Program-made: the position numbers and the translations under genes
Shown: positions 1 through 8,508 of the stretch, piece by piece
Layout: each line of letters starts with the position of its first letter
Numbering within the stretch: position 1 is the stretch's first letter
From: Lichenicola sp964247735
Lineage (GTDB): Bacteria > Pseudomonadota > Alphaproteobacteria > Acetobacterales > Acetobacteraceae
Direction: 5' to 3'
DNA: 64,000 nucleotides
Assembly (NCBI GenBank): GCA_964247735.1
Contig: CAXTVS010000011.1
Span: forward strand, 10,302-74,301
The notes under the pieces: model-generated
The model's input: the letters and a program-made list of their open reading frames with translations, nothing else
The model's database searches: none
Told to the model about the DNA's origin: nothing

Positions 1-280
1 CGACCTCAGCCGCGGCACCGGCCGGTTCAACCTGTGCCTGGGGCTGCTGGGGCTGGCGATCGGCCTCGGCGCCAGCTTCAGCACCACCCTGGGCGGCCTC
101 CTGGCCGACCGTTCCCTTCCCGCGGGCTTCCTGGTGCTGGCCGCCGCAGGGCTGGCCTGCGTGCTGGCGGTCTGGCTGCTGTTCCCCGAAACCGCCCCGT
201 CAGCGGAGCGCGACGGCGGCGGGACCGTTTCATCCGGAACGGCACCGGAGGCCCTTTCGCGTGCGGGGACTTTGGAGTGA
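1..280 (+). CDS. MFS transporter, C-terminal fragment (cut by window edge)
   Basis: The reading frame is open from the first full codon at position 2 and ends at TGA 278-280, giving the last 92 residues of a protein. It begins with a DLSRGTGRFN segment followed by two hydrophobic stretches separated by a short loop (LGGLLADRSLP), then a polar tail. This matches the last two transmembrane helices of a 12-helix major facilitator superfamily carrier of the inner membrane. The substrate cannot be told from this part. The gene is followed without any gap by a decayed cysteine synthase on the opposite strand. The start lies outside the window. Confidence 0.75.
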   Translation, partial: DLSRGTGRFNLCLGLLGLAIGLGASFSTTLGGLLADRSLPAGFLVLAAAGLACVLAVWLLFPETAPSAERDGGGTVSSGTAPEALSRAGTLE

Positions 281-712
281 ACGACCTGGACCGGCAGCGC
301 GTGCCGCGCTGCGCACAGCATCGTCGTCACCGTCTGGCCCGGTCCTGTCCCAGGCGCCGCGCAACCCGGATCGCCGACACGACATTCATCCCGGCCGGGC
401 CGCCGACCCGGATCCTGGCCCGCGCAGCGCAGGTCGACACCGATGGCGCGCAGGACCCGGATCTTCTCGCGGCTCCGCGTGTCCGGCAGCGCGATCAAGC
501 ATAGCCCGCGCGTCGCCGACCAGGTCGATCCCGTGGTGCCGGCGGCGCCTCCTGCAATCGTGCTCCCTGCCGGAGCGAGCCGTTCCGCTCGGCCGCATCC
601 ACGACCGCAGCCGTCGCGCGATCCTGCACCGGTCCGCGCGGGTTCATGAACTCCACCTTGCCGTGATCGGTACAGCCGGCAGCGCCAGGTCGGATGGAAT
701 TGTGCTTCCGGC
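281..712 (-). pseudogene. Decayed cysteine synthase (PLP-dependent, CysK-like)
   Basis: Pieces of a cysteine synthase can be read on the minus strand in changing frames. Near 640-700 is GKVEFMNPRGPVQDRA, which corresponds to the PLP-lysine region (normally NPGGSVKDRA); the catalytic lysine is replaced by glutamine. Around 410-560 follow GAAGTTG and CLIALPDTRSREK, VLRAIGVDLR, which match the substrate-binding loop and the helix after it. At 290-375 come SAIRVARRLG and, in another frame, TVTTMLC and RGTRCRSR, matching the C-terminal end. The functional enzyme makes cysteine from O-acetylserine and sulfide. About 430 bp remain of roughly 1 kb, so the central part is deleted. This is a relic with several frameshifts, not a working gene. 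Confidence 0.7.
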
Positions 713-750
713 CTTCGTGGACCACCTTTGCGGCAGGTTCAGGAACCGGG

Positions 751-1170
751 ATGGCTGGAATGATCGAGGACGTCGGTGCACAACAGGCCTATGCGGCGCT
801 GGCAGGGGATCCGGATGCGCAGCTGGTCGACGTGCGCACCGACGCGGAATGGTCCTATGTCGGCCTGCCGGACCTGTCGGCGCACGGCAAGCGGGTGCTG
901 CTGGTGCAGTGGCAGAGCTTCCCCACCGGTGCGCCGAATCCACAGTTCGTCGAGCAGCTCGGGGCTGCCGGCCTGACCCGGCAGCACGTGATCTACTTCA
1001 TCTGCCGCAGCGGCGTGCGCAGCCTGGCGGCGGCCGAGGCGGCGGAACAGGCAGGCTACCGCACCACCTTCAACGTGGCCGACGGCTTCGAGGGACCGCC
1101 CGACGCGAACGGGCACCGCGGCACGGTTGCCGGCTGGAAGGCGGACGGCCTGCCCTGGCGGCAAGGCTGA
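751..1170 (+). CDS. Rhodanese-like domain protein
   Basis: A 139-residue single-domain cytoplasmic protein. The rhodanese fold is shown by QLVDVRTDAEW near residues 24-34 and by the active-site loop CRSGVRS at 85-91, where Cys85 would carry the persulfide and the arginine binds the substrate. The loop CxxxxR is complete, so it is probably an active sulfurtransferase or thiol-handling protein; the acceptor is unknown. The ATG at 751 is preceded by AGGAACCGGG, a reasonable ribosome-binding site. It follows the decayed cysteine synthase and converges on the DUF2272 lipoprotein gene 17 bp downstream. Confidence 0.85.
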   Translation: MAGMIEDVGAQQAYAALAGDPDAQLVDVRTDAEWSYVGLPDLSAHGKRVLLVQWQSFPTGAPNPQFVEQLGAAGLTRQHVIYFICRSGVRSLAAAEAAEQAGYRTTFNVADGFEGPPDANGHRGTVAGWKADGLPWRQG

Positions 1171-1187
1171 GCGTCGACGACCTGGCG

Positions 1188-2117
1188 TCAATCCCGGCCC
1201 GGCGGCTCCGCATCGGCATCGTAGAGCACCTGCAGCACCACGCACCAGGAATAGCGGCTGTCGAGCGAGCTGCCGTCCGACGCGGACAGCATCCCGTTGG
1301 GGCCGACCGGCACGTGCGTGAGCGTCACCGCATCGTCGACGTTGCCGCCAACCATGCTGACCTGATGCGCGTTCCGCGCCACCACCAGTCCGCAATGTGC
1401 CGGGAAGCCGTTGCGCGTGGGCAGGTTCTCGTACCGGATGCCGCGCCCGCTGCTGCGTCCGGCGCAGATCAGGTCGCCGAGCTGCGGCGCGTAGCTGGCC
1501 GGGTCCTGGGCGCGCAGGCCGGTCGCAGCACCTGAAGCCGCGGCATTGATATAGGTGGAGTGGTTCGGTGCGTACGGAAAACGGTCCCCGGCGCCGCTGA
1601 TCCGCATCACGTAGGAGATGAAGGCGGCCGACCAGGCGTAGCGGGCGTCGTGCTGGAAGTCGAACGGCGTGCCGGCGCTGTCGTGCTTGCCGGTCCAGCT
1701 GACCTCGGTCTCGTACGGGTCCTGGCCGATCCACCAGTACTCGCCGACCCGCTCCCACAAGCCGGGAAGCCGCTCCGGCTTGACGCTGGTGCCGGACGCG
1801 TCGGGCCGCTGCTCGGGATCGTCGTCGTCCACCGGCTCGCCGAACAGGCGCCACTCGCGCAGTGCGATCGCCACCGCGTCCTGTCGGTTGAACGGCGCGA
1901 AGGAGCGGGTGGCGAAGTCCGGCACGTGCTCGTCCGGTGCCGCGGGCCCTTGCGACGTGCGGTATTGCGCGACCGGCGTCGGTGCCGGAACCGGCTGCGG
2001 CGGATGCGCGGGCGGCGTGTCCGCGCATCCGGCGAGGACCATGCCGATCACGGTCGGCAACGCAACGGAAAGGAGCTGCCGCATGCGGGGCAGGGCAGGG
2101 GCTCGGTGCGTCGTCAT
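1188..2117 (-). CDS. DUF2272 family lipoprotein
   Basis: A 309-residue predicted lipoprotein. The N-terminus has a hydrophobic stretch ending in the lipobox LAGC with the acceptor cysteine at about residue 31, followed by a proline-rich linker. The rest matches the DUF2272 family: FNRQDAVAIALREW near the start of the domain, YAWSAAFISYVMR in the middle, HCGLVVA and the late SRYSWCVVLQVL. These have the look of an NlpC/P60-like cysteine-histidine hydrolase fold (W-S-A-A-F-I and HCG), but catalysis is an inference. ATG 2117 was chosen because AGGACC sits just upstream; an in-frame GTG exists at 2132. It starts 9 bp past the stop of mtnA and is probably cotranscribed with it. Confidence 0.75.
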   Translation of the reverse strand: MTTHRAPALPRMRQLLSVALPTVIGMVLAGCADTPPAHPPQPVPAPTPVAQYRTSQGPAAPDEHVPDFATRSFAPFNRQDAVAIALREWRLFGEPVDDDDPEQRPDASGTSVKPERLPGLWERVGEYWWIGQDPYETEVSWTGKHDSAGTPFDFQHDARYAWSAAFISYVMRISGAGDRFPYAPNHSTYINAAASGAATGLRAQDPASYAPQLGDLICAGRSSGRGIRYENLPTRNGFPAHCGLVVARNAHQVSMVGGNVDDAVTLTHVPVGPNGMLSASDGSSLDSRYSWCVVLQVLYDADAEPPGRD

Positions 2118-2124
2118 CGTGGTC

Positions 2125-3231
<1,107 letters not shown>

Positions 3232-3794
3232 GTCGAGGCGCACTCCGGCGGAACGAGGCCGGCGGAACGGTGGAGGCGCCGGCCGCGGTGTCCTAGCATC
3301 GCGGCGTCGCCGACGCACCCGTCGCCGGATGCTGCGGCAGTCGCATCCGCGTGTGGTCGGCGTGGGCGGTCACGGCTGCAGGCGCATCCCGGAGCGAGCG
3401 GCGGCTGCGGATCGGGAAATGCCAAGGCCGGACTGCATCGCTGCGATTCGAGTCCGGTTGTGGCAGCGCCGACTCATGGTCCTGCGGAAGATCGGAGCGC
3501 AGGGGCGTTCATGGAACTTTAGTGTAACGGTTGCTTTTCGTTGACAGAACTATGCGGTTCGAGGATGAGCATGTTCGATCGTGTGTCATTGAACGGCGAT
3601 TCGCGGTGCCGGCTCCTTGCCGACTGAACCGCTCCGAGGTGACCCCACGGCCGGAACAGGACACGCCCGCTTGTTGCATGTCGACCGCGTGGGGCGGGCG
3701 GGATGTCTGCCGTTCCTGCATTCCACGCGCGACGCGCGTGACCGGCAAGCTGTTCCGTCCAGCCATCATCTTCATCAGGAAAAGGATCTTGATC
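3232..3794. other. Gene-free interval between mtnA and the histone-like gene
   Basis: No convincing coding sequence is seen in these 563 bp. The stretch must hold the promoters of mtnA (leftward) and of the basic protein gene (rightward). A TTGACA hexamer lies at 3541-3546, reading rightward, but no good -10 element is spaced correctly after it. The last 30 bp carry the strong ribosome-binding site AGGAAAAGGA for the gene at 3795. Confidence 0.5.
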
Positions 3795-4796
3795 ATGAGT
3801 AGCGACACCACAGACGGCAGGCGCACCCGTGCCATGGCAGTGCGCGCCGGTGGCCGGCGTACTGCCGGCTCCGGCGCGCGCAGCACGACCGCCCGGACCA
3901 TGCGCTCCGGCGCGACGGCGTCCACGCGGTCGGCGGCAGCCAAGAAGCTCGGCGCCAAATCGGCCAAGACCACCAGGACGGCCAAGCCGGCTGCAAAAGC
4001 CACGCGCACGCCAAAGGCGCCGGCACGCACGACCAAGGCGCGGACAACCAAGGCGCCGGCAACGCGCGCCAAGACCACCCGGACGCCGACCCGTACCGCC
4101 AAGGCTGCCGCATCCGCCAAGGCCGCCCCGAAGCGGACGACGCGCGCGAAAGCCGCGCCGGCGACCAAGCGCGCTGCCGCCGGCCGCACGACCGCCCGGG
4201 CCACCTCCAGCCGTACCGCGACCACGCGCACCGGCACGACCGCGACCCGGAAGGCGCCTGCCCGCACGACCCGTTCGAGCACGTCCCGGACCGCCACGGC
4301 TCGGACCACCACCGCGCGCGCGACCAAGCCAGCCGCAAGCACGCGCGGGACCAAGCGGGCCGCGACAGGCTCGACCCGCAACACGACCGCCAAGAGCGAC
4401 ACGGCCCGCTCGATGCGCAGCGCCAAGAACCCTGCCACCCGCTCGGCGGCAGCGAAGTCCCTGGCAGCCACGCGGACGACCCGCAGCACGCGTTCGGAGG
4501 CGGCGGACAAGCCGGCGTCCAGGACGTCTGCCCGGACTGGACGCAAGACCGCCGAAGCCACGACGCGCACCAGCACGCGGACGCTGTCCGACAAGCACGA
4601 CGCGGCGGTGAAGATGCGCCGCTCGCCCAGCGCCGCGACTCGGCGCCAGGCCTCGGAAGAGCTGCGTGAAGCGTCTCCGGTGGGGCACCGCCGCCGTCGC
4701 AAGGCAACGCCGGAGGCCACCGGCGAGACGATGCCGCCGGTCGAGGAGTCCGCGCCGGCCGAGCCGCAGCCGGAAGAGCATCACGACGAGGAATGA
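3795..4796 (+). CDS. Histone H1-like lysine/arginine/alanine/threonine-rich DNA-binding protein
   Basis: A 333-residue protein built almost only from Ala, Thr, Arg, Lys, Ser and Pro. From about residue 20 to 270 it consists of irregular short repeats such as KTTRTAKPAAK, ARTTKAR and TRTPTRTAK with no hydrophobic core. The end changes character: an Arg-rich patch (GHRRRRK) is followed by an acidic tail (EESAPAEPQPEEHHDEE). This resembles bacterial histone H1-like or AlgP-type proteins, which bind DNA and compact the nucleoid; the role here is inferred from composition. ATG 3795 follows AGGAAAAGGA. A strong hairpin terminator lies 25 bp after the stop, so the gene is probably monocistronic. Confidence 0.7.
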   Translation: MSSDTTDGRRTRAMAVRAGGRRTAGSGARSTTARTMRSGATASTRSAAAKKLGAKSAKTTRTAKPAAKATRTPKAPARTTKARTTKAPATRAKTTRTPTRTAKAAASAKAAPKRTTRAKAAPATKRAAAGRTTARATSSRTATTRTGTTATRKAPARTTRSSTSRTATARTTTARATKPAASTRGTKRAATGSTRNTTAKSDTARSMRSAKNPATRSAAAKSLAATRTTRSTRSEAADKPASRTSARTGRKTAEATTRTSTRTLSDKHDAAVKMRRSPSAATRRQASEELREASPVGHRRRRKATPEATGETMPPVEESAPAEPQPEEHHDEE

Positions 4797-4821
4797 CGTC
4801 CACTTCGGGACATGCAGGTCA

Positions 4822-4856
4822 GGGCCGGGTCGGATATCGACCCGGCCCTTCTTGTT
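4822..4856 (+). terminator. Rho-independent terminator after the histone-like gene
   Basis: An 11-bp perfect GC-rich stem (GGGCCGGGTCG at 4822-4832 with CGACCCGGCCC at 4838-4848) encloses a 5-nt loop and is followed by TTCTTGTT. Its placement 25 bp after the stop codon of the basic protein gene fits transcription termination in the rightward direction. Confidence 0.85.
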
Positions 4857-4919
4857 GTCGTGGAACAGGGCGACCGGCGGCGCAGCTGCGACGCCGTTTC
4901 CAATCGAGACGACGCGGCC

Positions 4920-5312
4920 TCAGGCGCGCACGATCAGCGCGACAGCCTTGGCAATGGACGATCGCGGCTTGGTCCCGCGCGCGCCGTAGCCGGTCGGCAC
5001 CTGGGCCTGCCGCGCGGCGCCTGCGACCACTCCCATGATCCTGTTCTGCACCTTGATGGCCTGCCTGAGCAGTTTCCTGTTCTCGTCGACAAGCTGTTTC
5101 AGCCGAAGCGCCAGCGCGCGGGCGGCAGGGTCCTGGTTGGACGGCGTCCGGTCGGACGGGGCAGAGCTGGCTGCATTCAACGCTTCGAGCGCTATCCGCT
5201 TCCTGTCGACGAAGTCGCCGACGCGGCGGTACTCGAGTGCGGCGAGGGCCGCATTCTCCTCAAGGAGGATGGCGACCAGTTCTGCGACCGCGTGCTGCTG
5301 CTGTCCGGTCAC
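4920..5312 (-). CDS. Flagellar FlbY/FlgN-like protein
   Basis: A 130-residue, mostly helical cytoplasmic protein at the end of the flgI-flgJ operon. It has no membrane segment. The first 50 residues (VAELVAILLEENAALAALEYRRV and a following D-R-K-R segment) and the later RLKQLVDENRKLLRQAI form amphipathic helices of the kind seen in FlgN, the export chaperone for hook-filament junction proteins. In Caulobacter-type clusters this place is held by flbY. It begins with GTG at 5312 and overlaps the flgJ stop by 4 bp, which suggests translational coupling. Its assignment rests on position and helical pattern more than on a signature motif. Confidence 0.6.
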   Translation of the reverse strand: MTGQQQHAVAELVAILLEENAALAALEYRRVGDFVDRKRIALEALNAASSAPSDRTPSNQDPAARALALRLKQLVDENRKLLRQAIKVQNRIMGVVAGAARQAQVPTGYGARGTKPRSSIAKAVALIVRA

Positions 5313-5605
5313 GGCTTCTTCTCCTGCATCTTCAACATCTGCTCGTAGATTCCCTGCGTCAATCCGAAGCCGCCGTGGTTTTCCACCTGCTTGGCCATCT
5401 CGGTGATCAGCATGGGCTTGAAGTTCGACTCGCCCGCTCCCCCACCGAACAGGCCCTGGGACTGGTCCACCGTGTCGAACATCGGCTGGAGCAGCTGCCC
5501 GATCGTCATCGCCTCAAAATCCTGGGCTGCCTTCATCACCTTCGGGTCCACCTCCGTTGCCTGTGCCGTCGGAGCGACCGCAGCTGGAACCGTGCCTATC
5601 GTCAT
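5309..5605 (-). CDS. flgJ: Flagellar rod-binding protein FlgJ (N-terminal-domain type)
   Basis: A 98-residue protein corresponding to the rod-binding domain only, as is usual in Alphaproteobacteria; the muramidase domain of enteric FlgJ is absent. Signature features are the DFEAMTIGQLLQPMF helix near residues 29-43, the glycine-rich GLFGGGAGE loop near 51-59 and the closing GIYEQMLK. It acts in the periplasm as a scaffold for rod assembly. Its ATG overlaps the flgI stop (ATGA) and its own stop overlaps the next gene, so flgI-flgJ-flbY-like form one coupled operon read leftward. Confidence 0.85.
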   Translation of the reverse strand: MTIGTVPAAVAPTAQATEVDPKVMKAAQDFEAMTIGQLLQPMFDTVDQSQGLFGGGAGESNFKPMLITEMAKQVENHGGFGLTQGIYEQMLKMQEKKP

Positions 5606-6708
5606 CGCACCACCAGATCGGCCTGCAACGCGCCGGCCGCCTTGATCGTCTGCAGGATGCTGATCATGTCGCGAGGTCCGACTCCCAGCGCGTTGAGGCC
5701 GCCAACCAGGTCGCGCAGGCTGGGACCTTCCGCCAGGATGCCGAGCTGCTTGCCGGCGCCGGTATCGACCTTGATCGACGTGCGGGGCAGGATCGCCGTC
5801 CTGCCGCCGGAGAACGCGCCGGGCTGGGAGGCGACCGGCGACTCGTTGACCTGCACCGTCAGGTTCCCCTGTGCGATCGCGACGGTGCTGATCCGGACAT
5901 TGTCTCCCATCACGATGGTGCCGCTTGCCTCGTCGACCACCACCGTCGCCGGGGTGTCGGGCTGGACCAGCAGGTCCTCGATCCGGCCGAGCGTCGACAT
6001 GACGTCGCTGCCGGCCAGCGCCAAGGTGACGGTTCGCGGATCGTCGACCCGCGCGATGGGGCCGACGCTGTTGTTGATGACGGCCGCCATCCGCTCGGCC
6101 GTGGTCAGGTCGGGGTTGCGCAGCGACAGGTGCAGCACGTTGCGCGCGCCGAGATCCACCAGGACCTCTTTCTCGACGATGGCGCCGTTGGCGATGTGCG
6201 CGCTGGTGGGGATGTTGCGTGTGACGGACGCGCCGGCTCCCTTGGCGGAGAAGGCGCTGCTGACCAGCTGGCCCTGTGCCACCGCATAGACGTCGCCGTC
6301 AGCCGCCATCAGCGGCGTGACCAGCAGGGTGCCGCCGGACAGGTCAGTGGCGTCCCCTGTGGCCGACACGGTCACGTCGATGTGGCCTCCGCCGTGGGAG
6401 AAGGCCGGCAGCTCCGCAGTGACCATGACCGCCGCAATGTCCCGGGTCTGCAGCGTCGACTGCTGGTCGCGTATGTTCACGCCGAGGCGTTCCAGCATGC
6501 TGATCAGCGACTCGCGCGTGAACACCGAGTTGTTCAGGCGATCCCCGGTGCCGTTCAGCCCCACCACCAGCCCGTAGCCGATCAGCTGGTTGCTGCGCAC
6601 GCCCTCGACGTCGGCGATGTCCTTGATCCGCACCGCTTCCGCGCCCGCCGATCGGGGCCCGGCGAGCACGGAGAAGACGATCAGGATCAGGAAGCAGAAC
6701 GCGCGCAT
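5602..6708 (-). CDS. flgI: Flagellar P-ring protein FlgI
   Basis: A 368-residue secreted protein that forms the P ring around the flagellar rod in the peptidoglycan layer. It starts with a signal peptide (MRAFCFLILIVFSVLAG and an A-rich cleavage region) and then shows the family pattern RIKDIADVEGVRSNQLIGYG, GLNGTGD and the Leu/Gly-rich C-terminus RDLVGGLNALGVGPRDMI. The ATG at 6708 is chosen because AAGGA lies 5 nt upstream; a TTG at 6720 is in frame but overlaps that site. The gene is divergent from fliX, the arrangement also known from Caulobacter. Confidence 0.95.
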   Translation of the reverse strand: MRAFCFLILIVFSVLAGPRSAGAEAVRIKDIADVEGVRSNQLIGYGLVVGLNGTGDRLNNSVFTRESLISMLERLGVNIRDQQSTLQTRDIAAVMVTAELPAFSHGGGHIDVTVSATGDATDLSGGTLLVTPLMAADGDVYAVAQGQLVSSAFSAKGAGASVTRNIPTSAHIANGAIVEKEVLVDLGARNVLHLSLRNPDLTTAERMAAVINNSVGPIARVDDPRTVTLALAGSDVMSTLGRIEDLLVQPDTPATVVVDEASGTIVMGDNVRISTVAIAQGNLTVQVNESPVASQPGAFSGGRTAILPRTSIKVDTGAGKQLGILAEGPSLRDLVGGLNALGVGPRDMISILQTIKAAGALQADLVVR

Positions 6709-6826
6709 CGTATCCTTCAAGCGTCGTCAAGGTTTATGACCTACACTCTGCTGCGAAAGGACGAACAATGTCTGAACGACCAGGGCAGCTTGATCGCTTC
6801 CGATGCCGGCGGAGGGACCGGAAGCC

Positions 6827-7258
6827 ATGACCTTGTCGATCGGTCGGGTCGGCGGCGCATATGTGCCGGCGCAGGCACAGCCGGTGGGCCAGTCCGGCTT
6901 CTCCATTCCGGCTGCCGCCACGCCGGCTGGCCCGGACGTGCGTGGCGTGACGCACTCGGCTCCGGTCGAGGTCTCCCTGATGCTCTCGCTGCAGGAGCAG
7001 GCCGGAGCCGAGGCAGGCGACCGGGAAGCGCGCCGGCATGGGCAGCGCCTGCTGGCGGCGCTTGCCGACCTGCAGCGTGGGATGTTGTGCGGCAGCGAGG
7101 CCGACACGCTTGGCGAACTTTCCCGCCTGAGCGAGGAGGAAGGGCAGGCGGTCGACCCGATTCTCGCCGGCGTGATCCGGTCCATCCGGCTGCGGGCTCG
7201 TCTTGAGCTGGCCAGGGCCGCGAAAGCCACGGAACGGCCTCCTGATCCTGGTTCTTGA
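6827..7258 (+). CDS. fliX: Flagellar assembly regulator FliX
   Basis: A 143-residue protein typical of Alphaproteobacteria. The N-terminus (MTLSIGRVGG, then a variable linker with FSIPAAA) and the helical C-terminal half (ARRHGQRLLAALADLQRGML and a final region rich in Arg/Leu) fit FliX. In Caulobacter FliX couples basal body assembly to activity of the sigma54 activator FlbD; the same role here is inferred, since no FlbD is in the window. ATG 6827 is preceded by GGAGGGACCGGAAG. It lies back to back with flgI, with about 120 bp between the starts for both promoters. Confidence 0.85.
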   Translation: MTLSIGRVGGAYVPAQAQPVGQSGFSIPAAATPAGPDVRGVTHSAPVEVSLMLSLQEQAGAEAGDREARRHGQRLLAALADLQRGMLCGSEADTLGELSRLSEEEGQAVDPILAGVIRSIRLRARLELARAAKATERPPDPGS

Positions 7259-7285
7259 TTGCTCGATGACAGTCTCAGTTGGCGC

Positions 7286-7314
7286 TTGGCTCGACCCACG
7301 TCCGTGGGTATAAG
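7286..7314 (+). promoter_or_regulatory. Predicted sigma70 promoter for dksA
   Basis: TTGGCT at 7286-7291 and TATAAG at 7309-7314 are separated by 17 bp and lie about 50 bp before the dksA start. This is a good match to the housekeeping promoter pattern. It lets dksA be read independently of fliX. Confidence 0.55.
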
Positions 7315-7365
7315 CCGCCCATTCCTTCTCGGCGGCACCCACCGCTGCTTCAGGATGAGGCGCCC

Positions 7366-7779
7366 ATGATCACCTTGCCCTCCGATTACCGCCCGGCTGA
7401 CGACGAGGAGTTCATGAACCCGCTTCAGGCGGAATATTTTCGCCTGAAGCTGCTTCGCTGGCGTGCCGACCTTCTGAAGGAGGCAGACGGCACCCTAGCA
7501 AGTCTGTCGGAGGGCGGCATCCACGAGGCCGACATCACCGATCGGGCGAGCGTCGAGACCGATCGTGCCCTCGAGTTGCGGACACGCGACCGCGCCCGGA
7601 AGCTGATCGCCAAGATCGGCCAGGCCTTGTTGCGGATCGAGAACGGAAGCTATGGCTTCTGTGAGGAGACCGGCGAGCCGATCGGCCTGAAGCGGCTGGA
7701 AGCGCGGCCGATCGCCACCCTGTCGATCGAGGCGCAGGAACGCCACGAACGAATGGAGAAGGTCCACCGCGACGACTGA
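7366..7779 (+). CDS. dksA: RNA polymerase-binding transcription factor DksA
   Basis: A 137-residue DksA/TraR family protein that enters the RNA polymerase secondary channel and works with ppGpp. The coiled-coil tip motif DxxDxA is present (D56, D59, A61). The C-terminal zinc-finger region YGFCEETGEPIGLKRLEARP keeps only one of the four cysteines (C99), the usual state in Alphaproteobacteria, so it probably does not bind zinc in the classic way. ATG 7366 follows a GGATGAGG element. The gene sits inside the flagellar cluster between fliX and flgH, with its own promoter and a 100-bp leader. Confidence 0.9.
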   Translation: MITLPSDYRPADDEEFMNPLQAEYFRLKLLRWRADLLKEADGTLASLSEGGIHEADITDRASVETDRALELRTRDRARKLIAKIGQALLRIENGSYGFCEETGEPIGLKRLEARPIATLSIEAQERHERMEKVHRDD

Positions 7780-7785
7780 TTGCGC

Positions 7786-8508
7786 TCAGAACGGCAGGAT
7801 GATGTCCATCAGCTGCTGCCCGTAACGCGGCGTCTGCAGGTCGGTCAGCTGTCCCTTGCCGCCGTAGGAGATCCGGGCTTCCGCCATCCGGTCATGCGTG
7901 ATGGTATTGTCGCCGGTGATGTCCTGTGGCCGGACGATGCCGCTGACCTGCAGGATCCTGAGCTCGCTGTTGACCCGGACTTCCTGCCGGGCGCTGACCA
8001 CAAAATTGCCGTTCGGCAGGACCTGGGTGATGGTGCCGGCGAGCCGCAGGGTAACGGTCTCGGTCCGTTTGGTGCTCCCGGTCGAAACGTTGCTGTTGGT
8101 GCTGTTGGTCGAGACCGACGCGGTATTCAACAACTTCTGCTTGAGCCCGAACAGGCTCGGCACACCGGTTGCTTCCGAGCCGGTGCGCGTGGCGGTGCCG
8201 TTGTTCTCGAAATCTGCAGCGTCGGTAATGTCGACCAGGACCGTCAGCAGGTCGCCCACCTGAGCTGCGCGCTGATCCTTGAAAAAGGCGCGGCTCCCCG
8301 GTCGCCACAGGCTGGCAAGATCGGGCGGAGTCTGCTGCAGCGGCGGCATCGGCATGGTCAGCGGCCTGTAGTCGCGCGCGGCCGTCGGATCGGTGATAGG
8401 GGTCATGCTGGGTGGTCGTCCCAGATCGGACAGCCGCGATAGGGCGCCGCATCCGGAAAGGAACGAGCAGAACGTCAACGTGGTGATAGTGATCGACCTG
8501 TTGATCAT
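7786..8508 (-). CDS. flgH: Flagellar L-ring protein FlgH
   Basis: A 240-residue outer-membrane lipoprotein forming the L ring. It has a signal peptide with the lipobox LSGC (acceptor cysteine at about residue 20). The mature protein shows the FlgH pattern: FFKDQRAAQVGDLLTVLVDITD, LFGLKQKLLNT, LAGTITQVLPNGNFVVSARQEVRVN, GIVRPQDITGDNTI and the ending YGQQLMDIILPF. It is the last gene of the leftward flgF-flgG-flgA-flgH operon and overlaps flgA by 4 bp. Convergent with dksA, 6 bp between the stops. Confidence 0.95.
   Translation of the reverse strand: MINRSITITTLTFCSFLSGCGALSRLSDLGRPPSMTPITDPTAARDYRPLTMPMPPLQQTPPDLASLWRPGSRAFFKDQRAAQVGDLLTVLVDITDAADFENNGTATRTGSEATGVPSLFGLKQKLLNTASVSTNSTNSNVSTGSTKRTETVTLRLAGTITQVLPNGNFVVSARQEVRVNSELRILQVSGIVRPQDITGDNTITHDRMAEARISYGGKGQLTDLQTPRYGQQLMDIILPF

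Noticed and set aside
3513..3542. GGAAC and CGTT before the histone-like gene as an EcfG (general stress) promoter
   Set aside because: The spacing is 21 bp, too long for the GGAAC-N16/17-CGTT pattern.
3795..4796. The repetitive basic gene as a CRISPR or tandem DNA repeat
   Set aside because: The repeats are irregular codon-level repeats within one clean reading frame with start, ribosome-binding site and terminator.
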